From assembly GCF_946886105.1 (NCBI RefSeq), contig NZ_CAMPHV010000006.1, positions 98,358 through 162,357 on the forward strand: a stretch of DNA of 64,000 nt, in the 5' to 3' direction. Both the position numbers and the translations under genes were made by a program. The notes under the pieces are model-generated. The model was not told where the DNA came from, searched no databases, and saw only the letters and a program-made list of their open reading frames with translations. The stretch comes from an uncultured Pseudomonas sp. Its GTDB lineage: Bacteria; Pseudomonadota; Gammaproteobacteria; Pseudomonadales; Pseudomonadaceae. Position 1 is the first letter of the stretch; each line of letters begins with the position of its first letter. This document shows positions 29,458 through 38,728 of this stretch, one piece after another.

Positions 29458-29696
29458 GGATGACAAACTCATTTCGTAGTTTGAGATTGAGCACAATCCT
29501 GAACCGCATACCCTCACCCCCAGCCCCTCTCCCGGAGGGAGAGGGGAGCAGATTGCGGTCTTGCCGTAGTGCGTTTGTTGGGCATGCCTCGATTAGTCCC
29601 CTCGCCCCTCTGGGGAGAGGGCTAGGGTGAGGGGCTGGCCTATCAGGTTGGTGCAAATAACGGGATGACAGACCCATTTTCGTAGTTTGAAACTGA
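29458..29696. repeat. Composite intergenic repeat with flanking direct repeats
   Basis: Part of a 633-base gap without a gene. Direct repeats GGATGACAAACTCATTT... (29458-29490) and GGATGACAGACCCATTTT... (29663-29696) agree at about 28 of 33 positions. They flank an inverted pair with arms CCCTCACCCCCAGCCCCTCT (29511) and GGGGAGAGGGCTAGGGTGAG (to about 29634), of a class also seen at 32534-32580. It may be a small non-autonomous element. Confidence 0.7.
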
Positions 29697-29829
29697 CTTA
29701 CAAACCGTAGGCTCTCTGGCGCGTGTCCCCTACAAGCGTTGCTGCATGCGGGGAAGCACCACTTCTCTCCGCTCCCCCCTCCCGCCACCTGAAGCCCAGC
29801 TGTAGGCCATCAGACTGACGGCCAAATAT

Positions 29830-29839
29830 TTGTACACAA
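29830..29839. promoter_or_regulatory. Putative GntR operator 5 (TTGTACACAA)
   Basis: A perfect palindrome within AT-rich sequence about 150 bases upstream of the xanthine/urate permease. A possible -10 box TATAGT lies at 29879. A degenerate relative of the xdhA motif (CTGACCGACCGGACAG, 29894-29909) lies close by. Confidence 0.55.
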
Positions 29840-29990
29840 TCTACAAATAAATTGTTTTTAACACTGTAAACAAGTTGCTATAGTCGACCCATTCTGACCG
29901 ACCGGACAGTTTTGTTTCGGAACAGAAAGAGGCGCCGTGAAGCCTCGTGCAAGCCCATGACCGTATAAAAACAACTGGCAGGCTCTGACA

Positions 29991-31484
29991 ATGACCACGA
30001 CCCGCAACCCCGACGCCACAGCTCCGTCTGTGGGCAACAACGACCTGATCTACCAGCTCGACGACCGCCCGGCGTTCACCCCGGCGATCTTCGCCGCGCT
30101 GCAACATGTGCTGGCCAGCTTCGTCGGCATCATCACCCCCACCCTGATCGTCGGCAGCGTGCTCGGCCTAGGCGCCTATGTGCCCTACCTGGTGAGCATG
30201 GCGCTGTTCGTCTCCGGCCTCGGCACCTTCGTCCAGGCCAAGCGCATTGGCCCGATCGGTTCCGGCCTGCTCTGTTTGCAGGGCACCAGTTTCGGCTTTC
30301 TCAGCGTGATTCTCAGCGCCGGCTTTATCGTCAAGGGCCGCGGCGGCAGCGAGGAGGAAATCCTCTCGACCATCTTCGGCGTGTGCTTCTGCGCCGCCTT
30401 CGTCGAGATCGCCTTCAGCCAATTCATCAACAAGCTGCGTAGCGTCATCACCCCGGTGGTCACCGGCACCATCATCTGTCTGATGGGCCTGTCGCTGATC
30501 AAGGTGGCGATGACCGACCTGGCCGGCGGCTTTGGCGCGCCGGACCTCGGCGCCCTGCACCACCTCGGCCTCGGCGGCCTGGTACTGGCCACCATCGTGG
30601 TGCTCAACCGCTTCAAATCCCAGGTGGTGCGCTTGTCGGCGGTGATCATCGGCCTGAGCCTGGGCTTCGCCGTGGCCTGGTTCACCGGCAAGGTGGACTT
30701 CGCCAACATGGCCCAGGTGCCCTTGGTCAGCGTGCCGCTGCCGTTCAAGTACGGCTTCAGCTTCGACTGGGTGGCCTTCGTGCCTATCGCGGTGATCTTC
30801 CTGATCACCCCGCTGGAAACCGCCGGCGACCTGACCGCCAACTCGATCATCTCCAAGCAGCCGGTGAGCGGCCCGCTGTACATGCGTCGGATCAAATCCG
30901 GGGTGCTCGCCGATGGCTGTAACTCGGCCATGGCGGCGATGTTCAACAGCCTGCCGATGACCACCTTCAGCCAGAACAACGGGGTGATCCAACTCACCGG
31001 CGTGGCCAGCCGTCATGTGGCGTTCTACATCGCCGCGATGCTGGTGCTGCTCGGCCTGTTTCCGGCGGTCGGCGCCCTGTTGCAGCTGATGCCCAAACCG
31101 GTACTCGGTGGCGCCACGCTGATCATGTTCGGCACTGTGGCGGTGGCCGGGATCAAGATCCTCACCGAGGCTGGCCTGCATCGCCGCAACGTGCTGATCG
31201 TGGCCATTTCCCTCGGTCTCGGCCTGGGCGTGGCGGCGGTGCCGGAAGCCCTGTCGCAGATGCCGGAAGCCCTGAAGAACATCTTCGGCTCACCGATCAC
31301 CATCGGTGCGTTCAGCGCCATCCTGCTGAACTTCTTTCTGCCGCAAGAACATCTGCCACAGAAAGAAAACGACTACGACCCCGAGGCCCATCTTCACAGC
31401 GTGCTGCAGAACCCGCGGAACGCCGAGCCAGACCACCAGTCGCGCGCTCCGAACGATGGCTTGAACCCGGCCAACCCGGCCTAA
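29991..31484 (+). CDS. NCS2/NAT xanthine-urate permease
   Basis: A 497-residue transporter of about 14 segments in the nucleobase-ascorbate branch. It has the early QHVLASFVGIITPTLIVG histidine motif, the substrate-site PLETAGDLTANSI and the NAT signature region (CNSAMAAMFNSLPMTTFSQNNGVI). Members with this sequence import xanthine and/or uric acid with protons. It complements the AzgA-type permease at 21688, which should handle guanine and hypoxanthine. It is transcribed alone, with a GntR operator upstream. Exact substrate is not provable from sequence. Confidence 0.93.
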   Translation: MTTTRNPDATAPSVGNNDLIYQLDDRPAFTPAIFAALQHVLASFVGIITPTLIVGSVLGLGAYVPYLVSMALFVSGLGTFVQAKRIGPIGSGLLCLQGTSFGFLSVILSAGFIVKGRGGSEEEILSTIFGVCFCAAFVEIAFSQFINKLRSVITPVVTGTIICLMGLSLIKVAMTDLAGGFGAPDLGALHHLGLGGLVLATIVVLNRFKSQVVRLSAVIIGLSLGFAVAWFTGKVDFANMAQVPLVSVPLPFKYGFSFDWVAFVPIAVIFLITPLETAGDLTANSIISKQPVSGPLYMRRIKSGVLADGCNSAMAAMFNSLPMTTFSQNNGVIQLTGVASRHVAFYIAAMLVLLGLFPAVGALLQLMPKPVLGGATLIMFGTVAVAGIKILTEAGLHRRNVLIVAISLGLGLGVAAVPEALSQMPEALKNIFGSPITIGAFSAILLNFFLPQEHLPQKENDYDPEAHLHSVLQNPRNAEPDHQSRAPNDGLNPANPA

Positions 31485-31509
31485 CCCCCAAAACATTTCG
31501 CCCCTTCAG

Positions 31510-31529
31510 CCCTGCGGTTCGCCGCAGGG
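31510..31529 (+). terminator. Hairpin after the permease gene
   Basis: CCCTGCGG-TTCG-CCGCAGGG is a perfect 8-bp stem with a stable UUCG loop, 25 bases after the permease stop. There is no T run, so it may act as an mRNA-stabilising hairpin rather than a terminator. Confidence 0.5.
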
Positions 31530-31578
31530 TCACGACCCCTTGCGCCTGAAAATCGCAGTTGAACATAAGGAAAACCCG

Positions 31579-32451
31579 ATGAAACTGAAACACCTCTCCC
31601 ACTGCCTCGCCCTTTCCGTCGGTTTGCTCGGCGCCCAGCACGCCGGCGCCGGCGAGATGCTGTTCTGGCAGGACAACAGCCTGTCCTACCTTTATGGCAG
31701 CAACTTCCAACGCCTCAACTTCAACGGCGAAGAGCAGCGCTCGCAAACCACCTTCACGTTCGAGCACGCCAGCGGCTGGGTTTGGGGCGATGTGTTCTAC
31801 TTCCTCGACTACATCAAGGCCGACAATACACAGGCGCGCGGCAGCAGCTTCGGCAACCTGGAAATCGACAGCAAAGACAGCTTCTACTACATGGAATTCT
31901 CGCCGCGCGTCAGCCTGAGCTGGCTGACCGGCCAGGACCTCTCGGCCGGCCCGTTGAAGGACGTATACGCCGCCTTCACCTACGAAAAAGGCAACGGCGG
32001 CCCGGGCACCGATAACTACCTGTACGGCATCGGCACCGCCTGGAACGCCCCCGGCTTCGCCTACCTGAACGCCAACCTGTACGCGGTGAAGGTCAATAAC
32101 CACATCTTCTTCGATCATGACTTCCAGGCATCGGACAAGGGCAACGGCCACACCTTCCAACTGACCGTAAACGGTGCCTATCCCTTCGCCATCGGCGAAC
32201 AGGACTTCGTGATCGACGGCTACATCGACTGGCGCGCACCGTCGAAAGACGCCGGCACCCAGACCTCGGTCGGCTCTTCGATCCAGATCAAGTGGGATGC
32301 GGGCAAAGCCCTGTTCGGTAAGGAACGTAAGCTCTACGTCGGCACCGAGCTGAACATGTGGCGCAACAAGTACGGCATCCGCCCGATCGACGGCTCCGAC
32401 AACGGTTTCGACCAGACCGCGGTGCAGGCGCTGGTGAAGTACCACTTCTAA
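31579..32451 (+). CDS. Tsx-like nucleoside-specific outer-membrane channel
   Basis: A 290-residue protein with a signal peptide (MKLKHLSHCLALSVGLLGAQ, cut near HAGA/GE). It has alternating beta-strand pattern and a terminal VKYHF with the C-terminal Phe of outer-membrane barrels. SFGNLEIDSKDSFYYMEFSP and FTYEKGNGGPGTDNYLYGIG match the Channel_Tsx family. It probably lets nucleosides or nucleobases cross the outer membrane for the permeases and enzymes upstream. ATG 31579 has ATAAGGA upstream; the frame extends to TTG 31540 but without a ribosome site. A terminator follows. Confidence 0.92.
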   Translation: MKLKHLSHCLALSVGLLGAQHAGAGEMLFWQDNSLSYLYGSNFQRLNFNGEEQRSQTTFTFEHASGWVWGDVFYFLDYIKADNTQARGSSFGNLEIDSKDSFYYMEFSPRVSLSWLTGQDLSAGPLKDVYAAFTYEKGNGGPGTDNYLYGIGTAWNAPGFAYLNANLYAVKVNNHIFFDHDFQASDKGNGHTFQLTVNGAYPFAIGEQDFVIDGYIDWRAPSKDAGTQTSVGSSIQIKWDAGKALFGKERKLYVGTELNMWRNKYGIRPIDGSDNGFDQTAVQALVKYHF

Positions 32452-32464
32452 GTAAGGCCCGAAC

Positions 32465-32499
32465 AGACTGGCTCGACTATCCCGAGCCAGTCTTTTTTT
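32465..32499 (+). terminator. Strong terminator after the Tsx-like gene
   Basis: AGACTGGCTCG and CGAGCCAGTCT pair perfectly (11 bp, 8-base loop) and are followed by a run of six or more T. It ends the purine region. Confidence 0.95.
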
Positions 32500-32533
32500 G
32501 CGCATAAAAAAAGCTACATCCCAGTCGCAGTCG

Positions 32534-32580
32534 GTAGGGTGCGCCCCTCACCCTAGCCCTCCCCCCAAAGGGGAGAGGGA
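32534..32580. repeat. Intergenic repeat fragment
   Basis: GTAGGGTGCGCCCCTCACCC followed by CCCTCCCCCCAAAGGGGAGAGGG resembles the inverted arms in 29511-29634. It lies between the convergent Tsx-like and exaC genes. Confidence 0.6.
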
Positions 32581-32626
32581 ACTAAGCGGCGAACCCTGTG
32601 CTACAGGTGGCCGAATCTAACATCAT

Positions 32627-32650
32627 AAAAAACGCGGCCGAAGCCGCGTT
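32627..32650 (-). terminator. Intrinsic terminator of the aldehyde dehydrogenase gene
   Basis: On the minus strand AACGCGGC-TTCG-GCCGCGTT forms a perfect 8-bp stem with a T run of six. It lies about 100 bases past the stop codon at 32750. Confidence 0.88.
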
Positions 32651-32749
32651 GCGAGTGTGATTTGCTGCCGTAGATAGCAGGCCAGGCCTGCTGCAAATCC
32701 TATGTCGCAGGGAACCCAGCGCACGGGAGCACGCGCGCCGGGGCACAAC

Positions 32750-34270
32750 TCAGAAGAAGCCTAGCGGGTTGATGTCGTAGCTGATCAACAGGTTCTTGGT
32801 CTGCTGATAGTGGTCGAGCATCATCTTGTGGGTTTCACGGCCGACACCGGATTTCTTGTAACCGCCGAACGCGGCATGCGCCGGGTACAGGTGGTAGCAG
32901 TTGGTCCATACACGACCGGCCTTGATCGCCCGGCCCATGCGGTAGGCGCGGTTGATATCGCGGGTCCACAGACCGGCGCCGAGGCCGAACTCGGTGTCGT
33001 TGGCGATCGCCAGGGCTTCGGCTTCGTCCTTGAAGGTGGTGATACCCACCACCGGGCCGAAGATTTCTTCCTGGAACACACGCATCTTGTTGTTGCCCTT
33101 GAGCAGGGTCGGCTGGATGTAATAGCCGCTGGCCAGATCGCCTTCCAGACGCTCGGCCGCGCCGCCGGTGAGCAGCTCGGCGCCTTCGCGCTGGGCGATT
33201 TCCAGGTAGCTGAGGATCTTGTCGTATTGCTGTTCGGAGGCCTGGGCGCCGACCATGGTCTCGGTGTCCAGCGGGTTGCCGCGCTTGATCACCTGGATCT
33301 TCTTCATCACTTCGACCATGAAGGCGTCGTAGATCGACTCCTGCACCAGCGCCCGCGACGGGCAGGTGCACACTTCGCCCTGGTTGAAGAACGCCAGCAC
33401 CAGGCCTTCGGCGGCTTTTTCGATAAAGGCCGGCTCGGCTTTCATGATGTCTTCGAAGAAGATGTTCGGCGATTTGCCGCCCAGTTCCACGGTCGACGGG
33501 ATGATGTTCTCGGCGGCGCACTTGAGGATATGCGAGCCGACCGGGGTGGAGCCGGTAAAGGCGATCTTGGCGATGCGCTTGCTGGTGGCCAACGCCTCGC
33601 CGGCTTCTTTGCCGAAGCCCTGGACCACGTTGAGTACGCCCGGCGGCAGCAGGTCGCCAATGATTTCCAGCAGGATGGTGATCGACAGCGGGGTTTGCTC
33701 GGCCGGCTTGAGCACGATGGCGTTACCGGCGGCCAGGGCCGGGGCGAGTTTCCAGGCGGCCATCAACAGCGGGAAGTTCCACGGGATGACCTGACCGACC
33801 ACGCCCAGGGGCTCATGGAAATGGTAGGCGGCGGTGTGCTCGTCGATCTCGGCGGCGCTGCCTTCCTGGGCGCGGATGCAACCGGCGTAATAACGGAAGT
33901 GGTCGGCGGCCAGCGGTACGTCGGCGTTCAGGGTTTCGCGCACGGCCTTGCCGTTGTCCCAGGTTTCGGCCACGGCCAGCAGCTCGAGATTGGCTTCGAT
34001 GCGATCGGCGATTTTCAGCAGAATCAGCGAACGGTTGGCCACCGAGGTCTTGCCCCAGGCATCGGCCGCGGCATGGGCGGCGTCCAGCGCCAGCTCGATA
34101 TCGGCGGCATCGGAACGGGGGAATTCGCCGATCACCGAGGCATCGACCGGGCTGGTATTGGTGAAGTATTGGCCGTTTACCGGTGCAACGAACTCACCGC
34201 CGATGAAGTTGCCGTAGCGCGACTTGAGCGTAATGACGGCGCCTGGAGTGCCTGGTTTAGCGTAAATCAT
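32750..34270 (-). CDS. exaC: NAD+-dependent aldehyde dehydrogenase ExaC
   Basis: A 506-residue aldehyde dehydrogenase from ATG 34270 ([20 protein letters not shown]); AGAGG is about ten bases upstream. Catalytic residues are visible: C301 in [14 protein letters not shown]262 in VELGGKSPN, and the NAD site FTGSTPVG. Length and sequence match ExaC of Pseudomonas, which turns acetaldehyde from periplasmic ethanol oxidation into acetate in the cytoplasm. It lies downstream of pedH on the same strand across a 425-base gap with its own TTGGTAG box and REP repeats, so it probably has its own promoter. Confidence 0.95.
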   Translation of the reverse strand: MIYAKPGTPGAVITLKSRYGNFIGGEFVAPVNGQYFTNTSPVDASVIGEFPRSDAADIELALDAAHAAADAWGKTSVANRSLILLKIADRIEANLELLAVAETWDNGKAVRETLNADVPLAADHFRYYAGCIRAQEGSAAEIDEHTAAYHFHEPLGVVGQVIPWNFPLLMAAWKLAPALAAGNAIVLKPAEQTPLSITILLEIIGDLLPPGVLNVVQGFGKEAGEALATSKRIAKIAFTGSTPVGSHILKCAAENIIPSTVELGGKSPNIFFEDIMKAEPAFIEKAAEGLVLAFFNQGEVCTCPSRALVQESIYDAFMVEVMKKIQVIKRGNPLDTETMVGAQASEQQYDKILSYLEIAQREGAELLTGGAAERLEGDLASGYYIQPTLLKGNNKMRVFQEEIFGPVVGITTFKDEAEALAIANDTEFGLGAGLWTRDINRAYRMGRAIKAGRVWTNCYHLYPAHAAFGGYKKSGVGRETHKMMLDHYQQTKNLLISYDINPLGFF

Positions 34271-34387
34271 GATGCTGACCTCTCTCTGTTGTCGGAGCCT
34301 GCCCCTGGGAACGTGGAACAGGTCATGGTTCGATATTAGAAAGCCGCCGGTTGCGCCGGTATGCGCCCATGGCACACAACGTCTCGT

Positions 34388-34400
34388 CATTTGGTAGTAG
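34388..34400. promoter_or_regulatory. TTGGTAG box upstream of exaC
   Basis: CATTTGGTAGTAG shares TTGGTAGTAG with the box upstream of pedF (43733-43750). It lies about 120 bases before the exaC start. Part of the recurring motif of the PQQ island. Confidence 0.5.
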
Positions 34401-34486
34401 AAACCTGGCCGCAGGCGCGCGTTCAAGGCGAACGGCGTTTGGACAATCGCTCCCGGATTGCATTCAGGACCGGAGAGGGCAATCCC

Positions 34487-34576
34487 GTAGCCTGGATAAG
34501 CGCAGCGCAATCCGGGAAAACTTCTGCGCATGCACCACCGCTCCCGGATTGCGCGCCAAAGGCTTATACGGGCTAC
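34487..34576. repeat. REP-like inverted repeat (GTAGCC...GGCTAC type)
   Basis: GTAGCCTGGATAAGCGCAGC with the facing CGGATTGC...TACGGGCTAC, a diverged member of the family at 16402-16469. It lies in the pedH-exaC gap. Confidence 0.7.
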
Positions 34577-34637
34577 GGGTTAGCAGCCGCGTTGCAGCTC
34601 GGATGCCAGCCACCAGCGATGTTTCGAACAGCAGAAA

Positions 34638-34669
34638 GCACAAGGCCGGCTAATCAGCCGGCCTTGTGC
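34638..34669 (-). terminator. Long hairpin after pedH
   Basis: GCACAAGGCCGGCT and AGCCGGCCTTGTGC pair perfectly over 14 bp with a 4-base loop, 26 bases after the pedH stop. The T run is weak (GCTTTCTG), but stem strength suggests termination or 3'-end protection. Confidence 0.7.
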
Positions 34670-34695
34670 GTTACGGGTATTACCGAATCAAGCGA

Positions 34696-36471
34696 TCAGC
34701 GCTTGGCGACCAGGTCCTTCGGCAGTTTGAAGGTCCAGAGCATGCCGCCCTGGTTGAAGTTCTTCACCCGCTTGGCCACTTCGCCGCCCCACAGCGGCAC
34801 CGCGCCGCCCCAGCCGGACAACACCGAGACGTATTGCTCGCCGTCCATTTCCCAGGTAACCGGGGAGCCGAGCACACCGGAGCCGGTCTGGAATTCCCAG
34901 ACGACTTCGCCGGTCTTGGCGTTGAAGGCCTTGAGGAAGCCTTCAGGCGTGCCGGTGAATACCAGGTTGCCCTTGGTCGCCAACACTCCGCCCCACAGCG
35001 GCGCGTAGTTCTTGTGACGCCAGACTTCCTTGCCGGTCTTCGGGTCGATGGCGCGCAGCACGCCGATGTAGTCCTCGTTCAGCGGTTTGATGGTGAAACC
35101 CGCACCGAGGTAGGCCGCGCCCTTCTTGTAGGCGATCTCTTCGTTCCAGATGTCCATGCCCCATTCGTTGGACGGCACGTAGAACAGCCCGGTGTCCTGG
35201 CTGTAGGCCATGGGCATCCAGTTCTTCGCGCCGAGGAAGGCCGGCGCGGCGAATACGCTCTTGCCCTTTTCCGCCGCGGCTGGCGAGCCCGGACGATTGT
35301 CGTCGATGTAGAGCGGCCGGCCGTTCTTGTCCAGACCCTTGGCCCAGGTGATCTTGTCGACGAAGGGGAAGCCGCGGATGAACTTGCCGTTGGTGCGGTC
35401 GAGCACGTAGAAGAAGCCGTTACGGTCGGCGGTGGCCGCCGCCTTGATCGACTTGCCGCCTTCCTGGTAGTTGAACGAAACCAGTTCGTTGACGCCGTCG
35501 AAATCCCAGCCGTCGTGCGGGGTGGTCTGGAAGTGCCACTTGATGCTGCCGTCGTCCGGGTTCAGCGCCAGGCGCGAGGACGAATAGAGGTTGTCGCCGG
35601 GACGCAGGTGCGAGTTCCACGGCGCCGGGTTGCCGGTGCCGAACAGCAGCAGATTGGTTTCCGGATCGTAATAGCCGCCCAGCCAAGGCGCCGCGCCGCC
35701 GGTCTTCCACAGGTCGCCCGGCCAGCTCTTGCCGGCTTCGCCGCCGGAGATGCCGTTCTCGATCGCCTTGCCGTCTTTGTAGACGTAGCCCATATGGCCT
35801 TCCACGGTCGGCCGGGTCCACAGCAGTTCGCCGTTCTTCGGGTCATAGGCTTCGATCTTGCCGACCACGCCGAACTCGCCGCCGGACACCCCGGTGATCA
35901 GCTTGCCGTTGACCACCAGCGGCGCGGCGGTGATCGAGTAACCGGTCTTGTGGTCGGCGACGTTCTTGCGCCACACCACCTTGCCGGTGTCCTTGTGCAA
36001 CGCCACCAGCTTGGCGTCCAGGGTGCCGAAGATCACCAGGTCGCCGTACAGGGCGACGCCGCGGTTGATCACGTCGCAGCACGGGCGGATGTCGTCGGGC
36101 AGGCGTGCATCGTATTGCCAGAGTTCCTTGCCGGTACGCGCATCGACCGCATACACCCGCGAGTAGGAGGCGGTGACGTACATCACGCCGTCCTTGATCA
36201 GCGGCTGGGCTTGCTGGCCGCGCTGCTTCTCGCCGCCGAAGGACATGGCCCAGACCGGACGCAGGTCTTTGATGTTGTCGGTATTGAGAGTGGTCAGGGT
36301 GCTGTAGCGCTGACCTTGCAAACCCAGGCCGTTGGTGACGATCTGGTTGGTCGACTGCATATCGTCGAGGATTTCCTGATCGGTGACGGCCCAGGCCGAC
36401 ATGGCGGGCAGGACCATCGCGGCACACAGCGCGCTGAGCACGAAAGGCTTGCGTAGACCGGAGTGTTTCAT
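34696..36471 (-). CDS. pedH: Lanthanide-type PQQ-dependent alcohol dehydrogenase
   Basis: A 591-residue periplasmic quinoprotein with a signal peptide (cut after MSAWA). It has tryptophan-docking propeller repeats, the adjacent-cysteine ring C131-C132 (RPCCDV), metal ligands E199 (GGEFG) and N281 (GTGNP), and the catalytic aspartate D323 in [12 protein letters not shown]325, two residues on, is the extra acidic ligand of lanthanide enzymes; calcium-type ExaA has Ser here (DFS). Length also fits PedH (about 595) rather than ExaA (about 623). It oxidises ethanol and other alcohols to aldehydes, with PQQ and a rare-earth ion, passing electrons to a cytochrome c such as PedF. Confidence 0.93.
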   Translation of the reverse strand: MKHSGLRKPFVLSALCAAMVLPAMSAWAVTDQEILDDMQSTNQIVTNGLGLQGQRYSTLTTLNTDNIKDLRPVWAMSFGGEKQRGQQAQPLIKDGVMYVTASYSRVYAVDARTGKELWQYDARLPDDIRPCCDVINRGVALYGDLVIFGTLDAKLVALHKDTGKVVWRKNVADHKTGYSITAAPLVVNGKLITGVSGGEFGVVGKIEAYDPKNGELLWTRPTVEGHMGYVYKDGKAIENGISGGEAGKSWPGDLWKTGGAAPWLGGYYDPETNLLLFGTGNPAPWNSHLRPGDNLYSSSRLALNPDDGSIKWHFQTTPHDGWDFDGVNELVSFNYQEGGKSIKAAATADRNGFFYVLDRTNGKFIRGFPFVDKITWAKGLDKNGRPLYIDDNRPGSPAAAEKGKSVFAAPAFLGAKNWMPMAYSQDTGLFYVPSNEWGMDIWNEEIAYKKGAAYLGAGFTIKPLNEDYIGVLRAIDPKTGKEVWRHKNYAPLWGGVLATKGNLVFTGTPEGFLKAFNAKTGEVVWEFQTGSGVLGSPVTWEMDGEQYVSVLSGWGGAVPLWGGEVAKRVKNFNQGGMLWTFKLPKDLVAKR

Positions 36472-36579
36472 TGCGGTTACCTCTGCGGGTTAATTGTTAT
36501 CCCCGGGAAATTCTCCCGGTCTGCCGCTAATTCTTCGCCGCAGCTGGTGTTGCAACAATTGCCCGCAGTGCCGATTTCC

Positions 36580-36594
36580 CTACTCCCTTGGTAG
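36580..36594. promoter_or_regulatory. TTGGTAG box in the pedH / ABC-binding-protein divergent promoter
   Basis: CTACTCCCTTGGTAG is nearly identical to CTAGTCCCTTGGTAG upstream of pedF (43733) and CTAGTCCCTAAGTAG upstream of nosP (54519). It lies 109 bases upstream of pedH and 139 bases upstream of the gene at 36733, so it could serve both. Confidence 0.6.
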
Positions 36595-36732
36595 CAATAC
36601 TTGCCCCTCGAACGGCGCCGCACTCATCCAATGGCGCGACTTAAGTGCCAGCCGAGCCACCGTAAAAGAGCATACCCGGCAGGCCGCTCAGCCGTTAGAA
36701 AGTGACACCCCAAATGCTAAGGAGAGAAGCCC

Positions 36733-37971
36733 ATGGGTCGTGTCATTTTGTTCTGCTGCCTGCTGTTCAACTGCCTGGGCAACGGCCTGTTGGCCGAACC
36801 GATCAAGATCGGCCTGAGCTACCCGCGTACCGGCAACTACAAGGCCGAAGGCCTGGAGCTGCATCGCGGCGCGCTGATGGCGGTCGCGGCCATCAACGCC
36901 CAGGGCGGTCTGCTCGGACGCCCCTTGCAGCTGCTGACGCGCAACAGCGCTTCGCGGGCCGACAAGGCGCGCGGCAATGTCGAACGCTTCGCCAGCCAAG
37001 GCGCACGGATGGTCTTCGGCGGCGCCACCAGCGAAGAAGCGATCGCCGCCGGCAAACGCGCCCGGGAACTCGGCCTGCTGTATTTCGCCACCCTGAGCTT
37101 CGCCGAGGAAGTCACCGGCCGCGCCGGCCATCGCTACCTGTTTCGCGAGTCCAATAGCGCCTTGATGAGCGCCCGCGTGCTCGGCGAATACCTCGGCTGG
37201 AACATGCCGCGCCAGCGCTATCACTACATAGTCGTCGACGACACCTGGGGGCGCAGCATCGAAAGCGAGCTGCGCCTGACCACCGGCAGCCAGGACCGCG
37301 CCCGCCACGGTCGCAGCGCCCTGCCCGCGTCCGGCGCGCTGCACCGTCAACGTGCCGATGCGCTGCACAAGGCCGCCGCCAGCGACGCCGAGATTCTGGT
37401 GTTGGCGCTGCTCGGTGAGGATCTGCTGCACAGCATGCGCCTGGCCCACGACCTGGGGCTGCACAAGCGCATGCAGATCATAGTGCCGCACCTGAGCAAG
37501 AGCCTGATCCAACAGGCCGGGCCCAAGGTCATGCAAGGGGTGATCGGCACCCAGGCCTGGACCTGGCAAGTTCCCAGCGAAGAGCGATCGCCGGGCGGCC
37601 AAGCCTTCGTCGCCGAGTATATCGAGCAGCATCGCGAGTACCCCGACAGCGCCGCGGCTTCGGCTTATGCCATCGTCCAGCAATGGGCCGAGGCCGTGCG
37701 CCGTAGCGCCAGCCTGGACAGCGAAAAGCTGATCGGCGCCCTCGAAGACCACAGCTACAGCCTGCTCAAAGGCTCGCAACAATGGCGCGCCTTCGACCAC
37801 CAGAATGTGCAAAGCGTCTACGCGGTACGGGTCAAGGCGCGCAGCCAGATCATGCAGGATCTGCTCAAGCAGGATTACTTCGAGATCATTCACCGCATGG
37901 ACGGCGAGGATGCGGCGCCCAGCCAGGACGAGTGGCAGCAGCAACGCGGCGAGCAGCTGACCCTGCAATAA
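36733..37971 (+). CDS. Periplasmic ABC substrate-binding protein (Leu/urea-binding type)
   Basis: A 412-residue periplasmic protein: signal peptide (MGRVILFCCLLFNCLGNGLL-AEP), then a type-1 binding fold starting IKIGLSYPRTGNYKAEGLEL with GGATSEEAIAAGKRARELGL and a second lobe (ILVLALLGEDLLHSMRLAHD). It resembles branched-chain amino acid and urea-binding proteins. There is no matching permease next to it. It is divergent from pedH and shares a TTGGTAG box, so it probably belongs to the alcohol-oxidation regulon, sensing or binding a substrate or cofactor complex. AAGGAG lies upstream of ATG 36733. Confidence 0.88.
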   Translation: MGRVILFCCLLFNCLGNGLLAEPIKIGLSYPRTGNYKAEGLELHRGALMAVAAINAQGGLLGRPLQLLTRNSASRADKARGNVERFASQGARMVFGGATSEEAIAAGKRARELGLLYFATLSFAEEVTGRAGHRYLFRESNSALMSARVLGEYLGWNMPRQRYHYIVVDDTWGRSIESELRLTTGSQDRARHGRSALPASGALHRQRADALHKAAASDAEILVLALLGEDLLHSMRLAHDLGLHKRMQIIVPHLSKSLIQQAGPKVMQGVIGTQAWTWQVPSEERSPGGQAFVAEYIEQHREYPDSAAASAYAIVQQWAEAVRRSASLDSEKLIGALEDHSYSLLKGSQQWRAFDHQNVQSVYAVRVKARSQIMQDLLKQDYFEIIHRMDGEDAAPSQDEWQQQRGEQLTLQ

Positions 37972-38088
37972 GCGCAAAGCGCTGCGGGGTCGCGCCCCAG
38001 CATGGCCATGCCCGCAACGCTGTAGTAGCGTTGCCGGGCACACGCCGCGCCTCGGTGCGCCACTCTCCATCTATCGACAGGAATGCTC

Positions 38089-38583
38089 ATGACTTCCGTG
38101 CAAACCTTGACGCGTTACAAAGCCTGGGCCGATGAGTTGTTTCTCGACACGGTGGCGCAGCTCCCCGAAGCGGATCTGCTCGCGCCGCGCCCGATCCTGT
38201 TCGGCAGCCTGATTCGCACCCTGCATCATTCCTATGCCATGGACCGGGTGTGGCAAGCCCACCTGCTCGGCCAGGCGCATGGCTATACCACGCGCAACCC
38301 GCAGGACTGCCCGCCATTCGAAGCGCTGCACAAGGATCAATTGGCCATCGACGCCTGGTATGTCGACTATGCCGAATCGCTGGATGCCGACGCACTCGCT
38401 GAAACCGTGCGTTTCACCTTTATCGGCGGGGGCGAGGGAGCGATGTCGCGCAACGACATCCTGCTGCACGTGGTCAATCACACCACCTATCACCGCGGCC
38501 ATGTGGCCGACATGCTGTATCACCATGCGCTGTTTCCGCCGACCACCGACCTGCCGGTGTTCCTCACCAAGATCGCTTCGTAG
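38089..38583 (+). CDS. DinB-family metal-binding protein
   Basis: A 164-residue four-helix protein. ATG 38089 is preferred over 38083 because AGGA (38079-38082) is then six bases away. The DinB triad is visible: an early His in LIRTLHHSYAMDRVW and two in HVVNHTTYHRGHVADML. The family includes thiol transferases and DNA-damage proteins of mostly unknown substrate. It follows the binding-protein gene by 117 bases and may be co-transcribed. No signal peptide; cytoplasmic. Confidence 0.88.
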   Translation: MTSVQTLTRYKAWADELFLDTVAQLPEADLLAPRPILFGSLIRTLHHSYAMDRVWQAHLLGQAHGYTTRNPQDCPPFEALHKDQLAIDAWYVDYAESLDADALAETVRFTFIGGGEGAMSRNDILLHVVNHTTYHRGHVADMLYHHALFPPTTDLPVFLTKIAS

Positions 38584-38728
38584 GGCGGACATGCCGCAGG
38601 CTTGTCCGCCATCCGAGGGTGCCGACGGTGGAAAAGGCTTCGCCATCTCCACCTTACAAAAGGCTATGTCCCCGTTATGTGTTGAAGCCCGTGGCTGGCT
38701 AGGCGATGCCTGAGGCGAGCGCAAATTC

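Noticed and set aside
29440..29640. Possible CRISPR-like array in the repeated GC-rich stretch
   Set aside because: There are only two direct repeats with mismatches, no regular spacers and no cas genes; it is a palindromic intergenic element.
32810..34339. 509-codon plus-strand open frame opposite exaC
   Set aside because: Shadow of the aldehyde dehydrogenase gene; no family features and no ribosome site.
34666..36456. 596-codon plus-strand open frame opposite pedH
   Set aside because: Shadow of the quinoprotein gene; composition typical of antisense GC-rich frames.
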